Positions 1-9,631 of a DNA stretch of 61,204 nt are shown here, piece by piece. A program made the position numbers and the translations under genes. Position 1 is the stretch's first letter; every line of letters starts with the position of its first letter. Origin of the DNA: Nostoc sp. S13 (GTDB lineage Bacteria; Cyanobacteriota; Cyanobacteriia; Cyanobacteriales; Nostocaceae). The notes below the pieces were generated by a model. That model was given only the letters and a program-made list of their open reading frames with translations. It was not told the origin of the DNA and did no database searches. The DNA lies in the NCBI RefSeq assembly GCF_029379315.1, contig NZ_JAQYWQ010000027.1:1-61204 (forward strand), given 5' to 3'.

Positions 1-1531
1 TGTAAGCATTGCCCAAACCGATTAAGGAAGCACCTTCGCCATTGCGTTGGCGAAGTCTCTCCTCTGGAGAATCGCCTATCTGCCTAGATATTTCCAAAGA
101 CTGCTGCAAGAACTCAATCGCCCGTTGGCACTGTCCCAGGGACTTGTAAGCATTGCCTAATGAAATGAGAGCAGCCTGATAATTCCAGTTTTCTCTAGCG
201 CCAATTTCTTCCCATTTACTTACCAATTGCCCATATAATTCTACTTCGTCTGCATAATAACCTCGCAAGGTTAAAAAATCATTGCAAATCCAAATACTAT
301 CAAAGGCAGAGTTATAATCTTGCAACTGATAAAAGTGATCAAAGATTTCCAAGTATTCTTTAACATCATCTTTTGTTTTCCAAGGCGGTTGTTTAGCAAT
401 TGAGCGATAATAATCTATGGCTTTTTGATGCGCCTCACTCTGATCGCCAGCCTGATACCGCACATACTCCAAAATCACGGGCTGAAAATCAAATCGCCGC
501 TTACTATTGAGTTTGTCTACCAACAAAGAACGCTTAACCAGATTCCTCAATTCTTCCTCAATCTCTGGTGCTGAACTTCCCGGCAACATAGCCACTGCTG
601 CTGCACTGTCAACCGCACCACGATAAACACTAATATTCAGCAATAACGCCTTTTGTAACTCATTCAACCGATTAAAACTGGCATCCAACACCAACACCAT
701 CCCCACATTTTCCCGGCGATGCACACCTACCACTTGGGGATCTGTCAACAACTGCCGCAAATTCCCTAAACCTAAATCTGCTAATCTGCTTAAATCCGGA
801 TCTTGTGAATATTCTTCCTTTAATAAGTCTGCTACCAATCTCAACAGTAGAGGATGCCCATCTACTGATTCCACAAACTGCGTTAAATCTCCCCGAATGC
901 CTAATGCAGTTAACAGTGCTACCCCTTCATCTACTTGCAAACCTTTCAGGGTTAGCCACTCAAAGCCTTTTAATTCTGGTCTTTCCCTGGTGGTGACTAT
1001 TACCTTACTATTACCGCCATGTTCCACCCATGCTTGGAAAAAGTCGCCGTAAAATAGACTTCCCCATTGTCTATCAGGTTGTAATAAACTCTCCAGGTTG
1101 TCAATGATGAGTAAAAATTGCCCAGAACGTAAACACCCAACTAGCGCCTCTACTAACTGCGCTTCTTGTTCTGGAACGGGAAAGCCAAACTCACTGAGGA
1201 CTTGGCGGGCTAAATCGCTAAAACCTGCCCCATAACTAACATCTGCCCAAAATCGCTTGGGGAAACCGGCAATTTCATCATAAATTTTCGTAGCCAGCAT
1301 CGATTTACCTGTGCCACCGATGCCTTCTATGCCAATTAGAAAAGTATTTTTATCAGTTAACCATTGCTGTATCTGGGCAATTTCTGTTTTCCGTCCCTGC
1401 CAGTAAGCCAAACTTTTGTTAGGGTTCCCTGCTTTGAGAACCCCTGGCGATTCTACTTTCGTACTGCGTTCTAGCCACTCCAATATTTCTTGCTGTTCAG
1501 CACCAAAAACAGCAATATTGGTTACTTTGGG
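1..1531 (-). CDS. NB-ARC/TPR NLR-like signalling ATPase (partial, 3' end outside window)
   Basis: The minus-strand frame is open from about 1531 to the window edge. It reads an NTPase with a P-loop (GIEGIGGTGKSMLATKI, near 1290-1340), a Walker B-like LLIIDNLESLL (near 1085-1115), an arginine sensor stretch VTTRERPEL (near 970-1000) and a winged-helix region. TPR repeats follow, of the type ISLGNAYKSLGQCQRAIEF, and run off the window. This is the STAND/NB-ARC-TPR architecture, used in bacteria as ligand-triggered switches, often in defence or regulated cell death. The frame has no ATG or GTG near its beginning. Only ATT (1514-1516) and TTG (1481-1483) are available, so the normal start may be that of the upstream 144-aa ORF through a frameshift. 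The C-terminus is not visible. Confidence 0.85.
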
Positions 1532-1956
1532 TTATCGTATCTCCTAAAGTCATAGGTTGGGTTATTAACGTTACCTGCTGTATTTATTTGTGTACTGTCA
1601 TCATAAGACTGAGCATTGACATTAGAAGCGCTATTATTTGAACTTGTAGTTGTTTCTTCCCAAATCTTAGCTATTTCCTCTGCAAGTGCTGTATCCGCTT
1701 CTAAAATCTTCTTGAGTTGCACTCGCAAACTTGCTTGTAAATCTTCATCCTCTGGCTTTTGCGCCACATCCGTTGCTGCTTCTTTCGCTGCTTCTTTCGC
1801 CTCTACTTTGGGATGTAACTTATCCCAAATAGCTTTGGCTTTAATCCAAACATCTTCACCTACTTTTTTAGATGCCCCTTCTACGGCTTTGTTACCCACA
1901 TTTAACAGAAATGGCAGATAGGGAGCAAGAAATTTAACGAGTAGAGCTATATCCAT
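1522..1956 (-). CDS. 144-aa helical N-terminal domain protein upstream of the NLR-like gene
   Basis: It encodes a small protein with a hydrophobic, amphipathic N-terminus (MDIALLVKFLAPYLPFLLN), a charged Ala/Lys/Glu-rich helical middle (residues 25-105) and an Asn/Ser-rich, low-complexity tail (residues 108-144, including NTAGNVNNPTYDF). The start ATG at 1954-1956 is the only good one. It ends one base out of frame with the NB-ARC gene, and the heptamer C_CCA_AAG directly precedes the TAA stop (1522-1524). This layout resembles cell-death effector domains placed next to, or fused to, bacterial NLRs with an amyloid-like Asn/Gly-rich linker. That function is inference; I do not recognise a named domain. 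Confidence 0.65.
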   Translation of the reverse strand: MDIALLVKFLAPYLPFLLNVGNKAVEGASKKVGEDVWIKAKAIWDKLHPKVEAKEAAKEAATDVAQKPEDEDLQASLRVQLKKILEADTALAEEIAKIWEETTTSSNNSASNVNAQSYDDSTQINTAGNVNNPTYDFRRYDNPK

Positions 1957-2165
1957 TGGTTTATGATATCTATATCAGAAATGTACATACATTTTTACTA
2001 AGTATATTAACGCTTTTTCCCCTATCACCTTGATTCTTTTACCTTGACGCGAAATTTAGCCCAATCATCTCAATACTGCTCAGTTAAGAAGATTTGTCGC
2101 GACTGTTTTAAAAGCAAGTGTAGGCTACGCCTACGCATCTGTGTACTTGATCACGGTGGGACAAA

Positions 2166-2385
2166 GTTTGAAGTACTCCAACACGATTTTGGAGTACCTC
2201 AACACGACTTCGGAGTACTTCAACACGATTTTGGAGTACCTCAACACGATTTCGGAGTACTTCAACACGATTTTGGAGTACTTCAACATGATTTTGGAGT
2301 ACCTCAACACGATTTTTAAGTACTTCAACATGATTTTGGAGTACCTCAACACGATTTTTAAGTACCTCAACACGACTTCGAGGTA
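2166..2385. repeat. 21-bp tandem repeat, about ten units
   Basis: Units have the form GGAGTAC(C/T)TCAACACGATTT or close variants, with period 21 bp and about ten copies. Because 21 is a multiple of three, several frames stay open, giving heptapeptide repeats such as LEYLNTI or GVLQHDF on plus and RYSKIVL on minus. Units alternate CCTC and CTTC, which suggests expansion by doublets. There are no unique spacers, so this is not a CRISPR array. Confidence 0.9.
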
Positions 2386-2396
2386 TCTGTTGCTTA

Positions 2397-2500
2397 TATA
2401 GCAGTCCTAAATCATTCCTGAAAAGTTAGATCCCCGACTTCTTAAAGAAGTCGGGGATCTGGACACTGCGAATTTTCACAAATCAGATAGGATTGCTATA
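2397..2500. mobile_element. MITE-like hairpin element, copy 1
   Basis: The ends are near-inverted repeats, TATAGCAGTCCTAAATCATT on the left and AATCAGATAGGATTGCTATA on the right. An inner hairpin pairs AGATCCCCGACTTCTT (2428-2443) with its complement (2445-2460). It has the same plan as the element at 13711-13814. A further partial left end follows at once (about 2497-2531), suggesting tandem or nested insertion. It has no coding capacity, so mobilisation would have to be in trans. Confidence 0.8.
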
Positions 2501-3011
2501 GCAGTCCTAAATCATTCGTGAGAATTTGAGATCGTTTTAACCCCCCTGTAGTTCCCCCTTGGTAATACCGTTTCACGAACGAAATTATTGATACAAATCA
2601 TTTTTCTTGCTCCCCTGCTTCCCCTGCAACGCCAGCTTCCCCTGCTTGCCAGTTCAGTTAAGCTTTTTTCTCCCTCCCTGCTTCTCTTCCCGAACTGCCC
2701 CCTTGCTTTCCTCAACCCAACCTACACCAGAGTGATTCTTTAGGCAAAACCTACGCAGTATTGCCACTCTTCTATGAATGTTTTTCTCTCAGATAACAGG
2801 CAGAAATAACAAGAAACCTCCACAGAAGTTTAATTTTTCTCCAAACACAGCAAAACTTCTTCACGCAACAAGAGAAATTTACTCATTCTATTGTTAATTT
2901 TTGTAAATTTGATGTCTTCAAAACTAGAAACCTGATATTTAGATAGCTAAACTAACAAACAGTGCATCTGTACTCTTAATTATTAAAAGTAGATGTGGCG
3001 CTATAGTCTTA

Positions 3012-6000
3012 ATGATCCCAGTACAACTTGTTCTCAAAAACTTTCTTAGTTACCGTGATGCAACTTTAGATTTTCGCGGTTTGCATACGGCTTGTATTTG
3101 CGGTTCCAATGGTGCGGGTAAATCTTCACTTCTGGAAGCAATCACTTGGGCAATTTGGGGTGAAAGCCGCGCCACTGTTGAAGATGATGTGATCTATTCT
3201 GGTGCCAAAGAAGTTCGGGTTGATTTTACTTTCCAAAGTAATCAGCAAAAATATCGGGTGATTCGTACTCGAATTCGGGGAGGTACTAGCGTCCTGGAAT
3301 TTCAAATAGAAATACCATCTGGGTTTCGCTCACTCACTGGCAAAGGGGTAAGAGTAACCCAGGATTTAATTCTAGAACATATCAAGCTGGATTATGATAC
3401 ATTTATTAATTCTGCCTACTTACGTCAAGGTCGTGCCGATGAGTTCATGCTCAAACGCCCCACGGAACGCAAAGAAATTTTAGCGGAGTTGTTGAAACTC
3501 AATCAGTATGATGATTTGGAAGAACGAGCCAAGGAATCTTCTCGTCAATTCAAAGCACAGGCGCTAGAGTTAGAGCGTTCTTTAGAGTCGATAAAAATTC
3601 AGCTGCAACAACGCCAGACAACCGAAGCGCAAAGAGTCGAGTTAGAAGCCCAACTCAACCAACTGCAACAGGTGCAAGCTTTTGATAATATACAATTACA
3701 AAGTTTGCAAGTTGTCCAGCACCAGCGCCAAAATTGGGAACAACAACTCAGCTTTGTGAAGCAGCAATACCAAAATCTTACCCAAGATTGCGATCGCCTG
3801 CAACAAGAACAATCAGCTATTGGCTCTCAGCGATCGGATTTAGAAAAAATATTATACCAAGAAGCTGAGATTAAAGCTGGATACGCCCAATATCAAAATC
3901 TACAATCTCAAGAAGAAGCCTTTGCTGCCAAATTTGAAGAATATACCCGCGCTGGGCAGACTCGCCAACAAAAGCAACAACAGCTTACCAAACAAATTCA
4001 CGAAATCGAACGGCAACTGCAACAAGCCCAAGCCCAAATTGAAGCTTTGCAGCAACAAGAGCGAGACATTCAGCAAACTCTGACTAAATCAGGTGAAGTC
4101 GAAGCGGCTTTGTCACAACTGGGCGCAGCACGTCACCATGTTGCTCGCTTAGATCAACTGCAAATGCAAGTTACTCCCTTGTTGCAACAACGAGCAACTT
4201 TACAAAGCCAACTCGATCGCACTCATGCTGGTTTAGTAGCGCGACTCGAACAACTCCAAAGTACTGAGAACCAATTGCAACGCCAGCAGCGACGACAACC
4301 GCAACTGCAACAAGCGGTGATGGATGTAGCAATCCAGATTGAGGAACTGGAGAAAAAGCGGGTTTATCTACAACGAGTCCAAGAAAAAGGGCAAGAAAGG
4401 CGGCACTTTATTGAACGTCTGCAAGCTCACCAACGGGATTATGAAAAACTGCTGGGAGAATTAGAGCAAAAATTGCAAATGCTCCAAAATCCTAATGCTC
4501 TTTGTCCATTATGTGAGCGTCCACTGGATGAACATCACTGGAGTCGGGTGGTGGAAAAAACCCAGGCTGAGTTAGAAGATACTCAAGGGCAGTTTTGGGT
4601 AGTCCGGGAACAAATGGCTGTGTCAGATAGAGAAATTCAGGTACTTAGGCAGGAATATCGGGAAATTTCCCAACAGTTGGCGAGTTATGATGGTTTACGC
4701 GAACAACGGGGACAGTTGGCAGCACAGTTAGAAGCTACAACTGATGTCCAAGAACAGTTACAACAAATTGCTGCCGAAAAACAGCATTTAGAGCGATCGC
4801 TTCAAGGTGGTGATTACGCTCCCGATAAACAAGCCGAACTCCGGCAACTAGACCAATATCTGCAACAAGTTAATTATAATGAACAAGACCACGCCCTCGC
4901 CCGGAGCGAAGTTGAGCGGTGGCGATGGGCAGAAATTAAACAGGGACAAATTAAAGATGCGACTAAGCGACAAGCGCAACTATTAGCCCGAAAACCAGAA
5001 CTTCAGTCCCAAATTGCTCAATTACAAGCCAGAATCCAGCAGGATCAGACTGATTCGGAATGTGCTAAACAAATTGCGGCTCTTGAGCGTCACATTGCCG
5101 AAATTGGCTACAGTTCTGAGCAACACAACAATCTGCGTATGGCTGTCCGCCAAGCTCAATCTTGGCATTTGCGGTATCAACAACTGCTATCAGCCCAGCA
5201 GCAGTATCCGCAACTCCAGACGAGATTGCAAGAGTTACAGGACTCCAGAAGCGCCAGATTAACTGAGCGGCAAAAACTCGGTGGACAAATCGAAAGCATT
5301 ATCCAGCAATTACAAGCAACAGCTAACCCATCTGTCCAAATTCAAGTTCTAGAGCAGCAGTTAGCAATACGCAGACGGCAACTCGATGAGCAAATAACCA
5401 AGTTGGGACGTTTAGAACAGCTGGCGCATCAACTGGAAACGCTGCAAATTCAGTATGAACAACAGCAGCAGCAACTACAATCTTGCAAGCAAGAATATCG
5501 TGTATATCAGGAATTAGCGCAAGCTTTTGGTAAAAATGGTATCCAAGCACTGATGATTGAGAATGTGTTACCCCAACTGGAAGCCGAGACAAATCAGCTA
5601 CTTTCGCGGCTGAGTGGGAATCAGTTTCATGTACAATTTATTACTCAAAAAGCTGGACGTAGTGCTAAATCAACCAAGAAAAATGCCAAGCTGATAGACA
5701 CCCTAGATATTTTAATCGCCGATTCTAGAGGAACACGAGCTTATGAAACTTACTCTGGTGGAGAAGCTTTTAGAATTAACTTTGCCATCCGTTTGGCTTT
5801 GGCAAAATTATTAGCGCAACGGGCGGGGGCGGCGTTGCAATTATTAATTGTGGATGAGGGTTTTGGTACACAGGATGCGGAAGGATGCGATCGCTTAATT
5901 GCCGCGATTAATGCGATCTCCTCCGATTTTGCCTGCATTCTCACCGTTACCCATATGCCCCACCTCAAAGAAGCTTTCCAAGCCAGGATTGAGGTCAATA

Positions 6001-6038
6001 AAACTCAGGAAGGTTCGCAGTTGAGTTTATCAATTTAA
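3012..6038 (+). CDS. sbcC: SbcC-like exonuclease subunit (Rad50/SMC family ATPase)
   Basis: This 1008-aa protein has the Rad50/SbcC layout. A Walker A (GSNGAGKSS, about residues 34-42) lies in the N-terminal half-ATPase. A very long Gln/Glu-rich coiled coil follows, with a central zinc hook CPLCERPL (about 498-505) where two molecules dimerise. The C-terminal half-ATPase has the ABC signature YSGGEAFRI (about 915) and Walker B LLIVDEGFG (about 945). Known partners of the family are SbcD/Mre11 nucleases that cleave hairpins and process double-strand breaks. No sbcD is in the window, so the subunit gene must lie elsewhere. The length is normal. The ATG at 3012 starts the conserved beta-strand (IPVQLVLKNFLSY), which supports this start. 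Confidence 0.93.
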   Translation: MIPVQLVLKNFLSYRDATLDFRGLHTACICGSNGAGKSSLLEAITWAIWGESRATVEDDVIYSGAKEVRVDFTFQSNQQKYRVIRTRIRGGTSVLEFQIEIPSGFRSLTGKGVRVTQDLILEHIKLDYDTFINSAYLRQGRADEFMLKRPTERKEILAELLKLNQYDDLEERAKESSRQFKAQALELERSLESIKIQLQQRQTTEAQRVELEAQLNQLQQVQAFDNIQLQSLQVVQHQRQNWEQQLSFVKQQYQNLTQDCDRLQQEQSAIGSQRSDLEKILYQEAEIKAGYAQYQNLQSQEEAFAAKFEEYTRAGQTRQQKQQQLTKQIHEIERQLQQAQAQIEALQQQERDIQQTLTKSGEVEAALSQLGAARHHVARLDQLQMQVTPLLQQRATLQSQLDRTHAGLVARLEQLQSTENQLQRQQRRQPQLQQAVMDVAIQIEELEKKRVYLQRVQEKGQERRHFIERLQAHQRDYEKLLGELEQKLQMLQNPNALCPLCERPLDEHHWSRVVEKTQAELEDTQGQFWVVREQMAVSDREIQVLRQEYREISQQLASYDGLREQRGQLAAQLEATTDVQEQLQQIAAEKQHLERSLQGGDYAPDKQAELRQLDQYLQQVNYNEQDHALARSEVERWRWAEIKQGQIKDATKRQAQLLARKPELQSQIAQLQARIQQDQTDSECAKQIAALERHIAEIGYSSEQHNNLRMAVRQAQSWHLRYQQLLSAQQQYPQLQTRLQELQDSRSARLTERQKLGGQIESIIQQLQATANPSVQIQVLEQQLAIRRRQLDEQITKLGRLEQLAHQLETLQIQYEQQQQQLQSCKQEYRVYQELAQAFGKNGIQALMIENVLPQLEAETNQLLSRLSGNQFHVQFITQKAGRSAKSTKKNAKLIDTLDILIADSRGTRAYETYSGGEAFRINFAIRLALAKLLAQRAGAALQLLIVDEGFGTQDAEGCDRLIAAINAISSDFACILTVTHMPHLKEAFQARIEVNKTQEGSQLSLSI

Positions 6039-6062
6039 CAAAACAGAATTCAGGAGTCAGGA

Positions 6063-6983
6063 TTACCACCAACTAAAAAATCTTTTAACAATGTTATCGG
6101 CAATGTAATTGACTACTTTACCAACACTAGTTTTATCAGTTTCTTGACCTAAAGTTTTTCCAATCTCTTTTCCTAATTCTCCTAGTATAGTACCTCCAAT
6201 TTTTTCTCCGAGTGCCTCGAAAAAACCCCGCCTCGCTTCATTCTTAGCCTCCTCTGAACGATTTTCCTCTTTCAGAGCATTCACAAAAGTTACCTTTTTA
6301 TCCTTTGGAAGTGCATAGGTAATTGTTTCCACAAGCGTTATCAAGTTATAGTTTTCATTAGCACATACAGGAATAACGGCTGTACTATCAATACCGAACT
6401 TTTTAGCAACGCTCTTACTTTTAGCATCAATGTTTTTTTGCTGCTGATGCCCAGGAACATGATTGGCTATGTCCCACTCTCTAAAGGGTTCAACTTTATC
6501 AACCTGATTCAGCACAATGATAAAAGGCTTACCTTGTTCCAAATGAGGCTTAACGATGTTGTGATAAAATTCTTCATCAGAGCTAAAGGCTTTATCGTCT
6601 GCTTTGAGAACCCATAGAACTAAATCAAATTCTGGTAAATGTTTAGAGTATAAGTCTTTGTATTCTCGATCCCTTTCTCGACTTTCACCGATACCAGGCA
6701 AATCAACTAGTTTGATATTCCCTGAACCTACTCTTACAGAAATTTCCTGAAGCTCTCGTGTACAACTCTCAATATCACTGACAGGCGCAACATCTTTTCC
6801 AAAAAGAGCGTTACAGAGGCTTGACTTTCCTACACCTGTCTTGCCGAGAATACCAACTTTTGGCTCATAACTGAGTGTTTGAGAAAGCCAGTGTCTAAGT
6901 TGTTCTGCCTTTTCTTGCGGTAGTTGGCTAAACTGACTTAAGCGTTCTAATATGTCTGCCTGAATATTCATAACTAAGTACAC
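6063..6983 (-). CDS. Era/dynamin-superfamily-like GTPase of unknown role
   Basis: This 306-aa protein has a complete G domain: G1 GKTGVGKSS (about residues 45-53), G3 DLPGIGE and G4 NQVDK. About 70 C-terminal residues follow, rich in Gly, Glu and Lys, ending in an aromatic tail (FFSWW) that could touch a membrane. It resembles the loosely defined GTPase (HSR1/YeeP-like) proteins common in cyanobacteria. It lies tail to tail with sbcC with a 24-bp gap, so it is transcribed separately. The G motifs look intact and active. The substrate or partner is unknown. Confidence 0.85.
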   Translation of the reverse strand: MYLVMNIQADILERLSQFSQLPQEKAEQLRHWLSQTLSYEPKVGILGKTGVGKSSLCNALFGKDVAPVSDIESCTRELQEISVRVGSGNIKLVDLPGIGESRERDREYKDLYSKHLPEFDLVLWVLKADDKAFSSDEEFYHNIVKPHLEQGKPFIIVLNQVDKVEPFREWDIANHVPGHQQQKNIDAKSKSVAKKFGIDSTAVIPVCANENYNLITLVETITYALPKDKKVTFVNALKEENRSEEAKNEARRGFFEALGEKIGGTILGELGKEIGKTLGQETDKTSVGKVVNYIADNIVKRFFSWW

Positions 6984-7093
6984 TATTCTAAAGAAGCGTT
7001 AGATTATAGTGTTCCCGAAATCTATCTCATTTTAATTACCTCTAGCATAATATAGGCAGCTTCTTGTTCTGAATTATGAAGTCGTATTTTTCT

Positions 7094-8542
7094 TCAATTG
7101 TATTTTACCCGTGCATCAAGACCTAATGAGCGAAGCTTTTTCGATAGCGTTTCTGCTTGGGCGCGATCGCTAAATGCCCCAGCATTCACATAATCCCCTA
7201 GATTAGATTGCTCCGTGACAGCATTAGGTAGATACTGTTGCACTTTACTCAAAGTATCATTATTGGAAATTGGTACTATTACTCTGTAGGGATTATTAGC
7301 AACTAATGTGTTGCCATTGGTAACAGGCATTACATAGTCATTAGTCGGAGGTAATACATCGCGACTAGTCTCAGTTAATACATAATCATTAGTCTCAGCA
7401 GAATTGGCTAGATTCGAGCTATTCAACCCTAATGCTTGCCAAGTTTGCCAATCTACATTTCCAGTAGAATTAAGTCGAGAAGATTGCTGGAATGCAATCA
7501 CAGATTGTCTGGTGTAATCGTTGAAAAAGCCATCAGGATTGGTATTAGAGAAGCCCATCTGCGACAAACGCTCTTGAACTAATCTGACATTTTCTCCCTG
7601 ATCGCCTACAGTCAGATAATTTCTGCCTGGTTGTTGAGTAGTATATCCAACCGTGGAGGCTCTACGCACTGACTCCAAGGCTTGGGCATTGGCGATGCCA
7701 TTAACAGGTAAGCGATAATTTCGCTGAAATTGGATCACAGCTTCTCTGGTTATTGGGCCAATCTTCCCAGTGGGATTAGTCTTAAAATAACCTAGCTGCC
7801 GCAAACGCACTTGTAATTCTCTCACTTGTTGAGTAGACAGACTTGTTCTGGCTGGAGTCGGAGAGAAACCCAGTAGTTTGTTCCAAGTTTGTCGATTCAC
7901 AATGCCGTTAGCAGGTATGCGATAATTTCGCTGGAATGCAATTACAGCATCTTTTGTAACTTGTCCAAAATTTCCAGTGGGAGTAGTATTAAAGTAGCCT
8001 AACTGTCGTAGACGTTGTTGCAACCTGGTCACGCTTGCACCAGTTTTACCTTGAGAGAGAACAGGATATTGAGCACTTGGCGATGCTTGCGGCAGGCTGC
8101 GCCTAGGCAATGCGCCACTGGTATTCCTACTAAAAGTTCTACTCTGACATGCTCCTTGCAAGGCTCGTTGAGTACTAGCACCCACAACGCCATCAGCAGG
8201 TATTCTATTGGCTTGCTGGAATTTGATCACAGCATTTTGAGTCAAGGTGGCAAACTTGCCACTCACCGGGCCGTTAAAGTAGCCTAACTTTTTTAAACAC
8301 CTCTGGCTACTGGTAACTTCAGATCCATTACTTCCTATTTTCTGAAGTCCTAAAGCTTGGCCAGTTATACTTACAAGCCCCATAGTCACTGCGACAGACA
8401 AAAGAGGCATTGCCACACCGCTAGATAACTTTTTCCAATTCAAAAATTTGAAATTAGCTACGGTAGGAACAACCTTGACGCTTTCGGATGCCTCGTAGAC
8501 TGAGGCAAGCTTGGTTAAATAGCTATCTACCCCTGTTTTCAC
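7094..8542 (-). CDS. Peptidoglycan-binding repeat protein with C-terminal SPOR-like domain
   Basis: This 482-aa protein has a membrane-anchor segment at about residues 44-66 (MPLLSVAVTMGLVSITGQAL). Four PG_binding_1-type repeats follow, recognisable by LRQLGYF...G.F...T..AVI.FQ...R.P..G. The C-terminal ~65 residues fit a SPOR domain (AGAFSDRAQAETLSKKLRSLG). Both modules bind cell-wall glycan, so it probably acts in the periplasm as a wall-binding or division-associated protein. No catalytic domain is seen. It is a single gene, with divergent MHYT gene spacing of 258 bp upstream. Confidence 0.88.
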   Translation of the reverse strand: MKTGVDSYLTKLASVYEASESVKVVPTVANFKFLNWKKLSSGVAMPLLSVAVTMGLVSITGQALGLQKIGSNGSEVTSSQRCLKKLGYFNGPVSGKFATLTQNAVIKFQQANRIPADGVVGASTQRALQGACQSRTFSRNTSGALPRRSLPQASPSAQYPVLSQGKTGASVTRLQQRLRQLGYFNTTPTGNFGQVTKDAVIAFQRNYRIPANGIVNRQTWNKLLGFSPTPARTSLSTQQVRELQVRLRQLGYFKTNPTGKIGPITREAVIQFQRNYRLPVNGIANAQALESVRRASTVGYTTQQPGRNYLTVGDQGENVRLVQERLSQMGFSNTNPDGFFNDYTRQSVIAFQQSSRLNSTGNVDWQTWQALGLNSSNLANSAETNDYVLTETSRDVLPPTNDYVMPVTNGNTLVANNPYRVIVPISNNDTLSKVQQYLPNAVTEQSNLGDYVNAGAFSDRAQAETLSKKLRSLGLDARVKYN

Positions 8543-8800
8543 TTGCTTTTTTCAAGTTATTGACTATGCAAAATCATACCATTTGCTCTGTATTATATTT
8601 GTTTCTAGTATGATTCTTGACAAAAAATTCCCGAAGCTGATATGAAAGACAAGCTTTTGTCGGGGGAATAATAAGCAATGTAAAGCTTTGGAAGCTTGTT
8701 TTCTATTTGCCTGACAAAATTTTTGCTACACCCATCTGGGTTTCATAGCATGAGCAATGCAGATAAATAGTCGGTCTAGTCTTCCATTGAATCGCGGATA

Positions 8801-9628
8801 ATGGTCAAGCTCATGCTCCACGGTATCTACGATATTCGCTTAGTCTTATTTTCCGTTGCGATCGCCATGCTTACGGCTTACACCACACTTGATCTAGCTA
8901 GAAGAGTCACAAACGATCAATCACAGCAAAGGTGGCTGCTAGGGGGAGCGATGTCTACGACGGGCTACGCCTACGCTATGGGAATCGGTATTTGGGCAAT
9001 GCATTTTATTGCTATGCTGGCGTTTAGTCTGCCGATTCCGATTGACTATGACTGGTTAACAGTTTTGATTTCGGTGCTACCTGCAATTTTCGCCTCTGGA
9101 TTAGCCCTGTACCTAGTTAGCCAGCCAGAATTTGGTATTCTGCGGTTGTTGAGTGGTAGCCTGCTGATGGGCGCAGGGATTAGTGCAATGCACTACATCG
9201 GTATGGCTGCTATTCGTTTACCAGCCAAAATGTCTTATGACTTAAATGTAGTTGCACTCTCCATTGCGATCGCTATTCTCATCTCACTGATTGCGCTTTG
9301 GCTGGCGTTTAACCTCAGAGCTAATAGTACAGTAAAAGGCCACTTTTTGAGGATTGGCAGTGCAATTCTCATGGGTGCTGCCATTCCCTCAATGCACTAC
9401 ACAGGCATGATGGCTACTCATTTTTCAGTTGTCGAATCGGTCGAGTTTTCGGCAGTTGATACCGCCACAACTTATTGGATAGCTGCGATTATTGGCTTAT
9501 TCACATTACTGCTTCTAGGATGGACGCTGCTCACATCTTTTTTCAACGAGCAATTGAGTGTTCAACTAGTCAAAACAGCTGATCTTAAAGAAAAGGAAGA
9601 ATGTCTTAAACAAGCTTTACAAAATTAA
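8801..9628 (+). CDS. MHYT-domain membrane sensor, N-terminal part of a split sensor kinase
   Basis: This 275-aa protein has about seven membrane helices and three MHYT motifs (AMHFIAM, AMHYIGM, SMHYTGM). The family is thought to sense diatomic gases or redox through a metal site in the membrane. It ends in a charged helix (LKEKEECLKQALQN) and TAA (9626-9628). The next ORF continues in exactly the same frame with the rest of a typical coiled linker and a histidine kinase. One TAA therefore seems to have split an MHYT-kinase; a TTA or TTG leucine codon would restore it. The ATG at 8801 begins the first helix. Confidence 0.88.
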   Translation: MVKLMLHGIYDIRLVLFSVAIAMLTAYTTLDLARRVTNDQSQQRWLLGGAMSTTGYAYAMGIGIWAMHFIAMLAFSLPIPIDYDWLTVLISVLPAIFASGLALYLVSQPEFGILRLLSGSLLMGAGISAMHYIGMAAIRLPAKMSYDLNVVALSIAIAILISLIALWLAFNLRANSTVKGHFLRIGSAILMGAAIPSMHYTGMMATHFSVVESVEFSAVDTATTYWIAAIIGLFTLLLLGWTLLTSFFNEQLSVQLVKTADLKEKEECLKQALQN

Positions 9629-9631
9629 GAA

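Larger units (their letters stand above)
1957..3011. other. Intergenic region with minisatellite and MITE
   Basis: No convincing gene is seen between the 144-aa ORF and sbcC. The region holds a 21-bp tandem repeat (about 2166-2385), a hairpin MITE (2397-2500) with a second partial copy, and a pyrimidine-rich stretch around 2605-2720. The short ORFs here lie inside repeats. The last 200 bases before 3012 are AT-rich and presumably contain the sbcC promoter. Confidence 0.7.

Noticed and set aside
2166..2385. CRISPR array
   Set aside because: Units are contiguous with no unique spacers and no cas genes nearby.
2131..2401. Three overlapping ORFs of 80-91 aa on both strands
   Set aside because: All are translations of the 21-bp tandem repeat; period divisible by three keeps frames open without coding.
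2512..2715. 67-aa minus-strand ORF
   Set aside because: Low-complexity Arg/Gly composition over a pyrimidine-rich intergenic stretch and MITE end.
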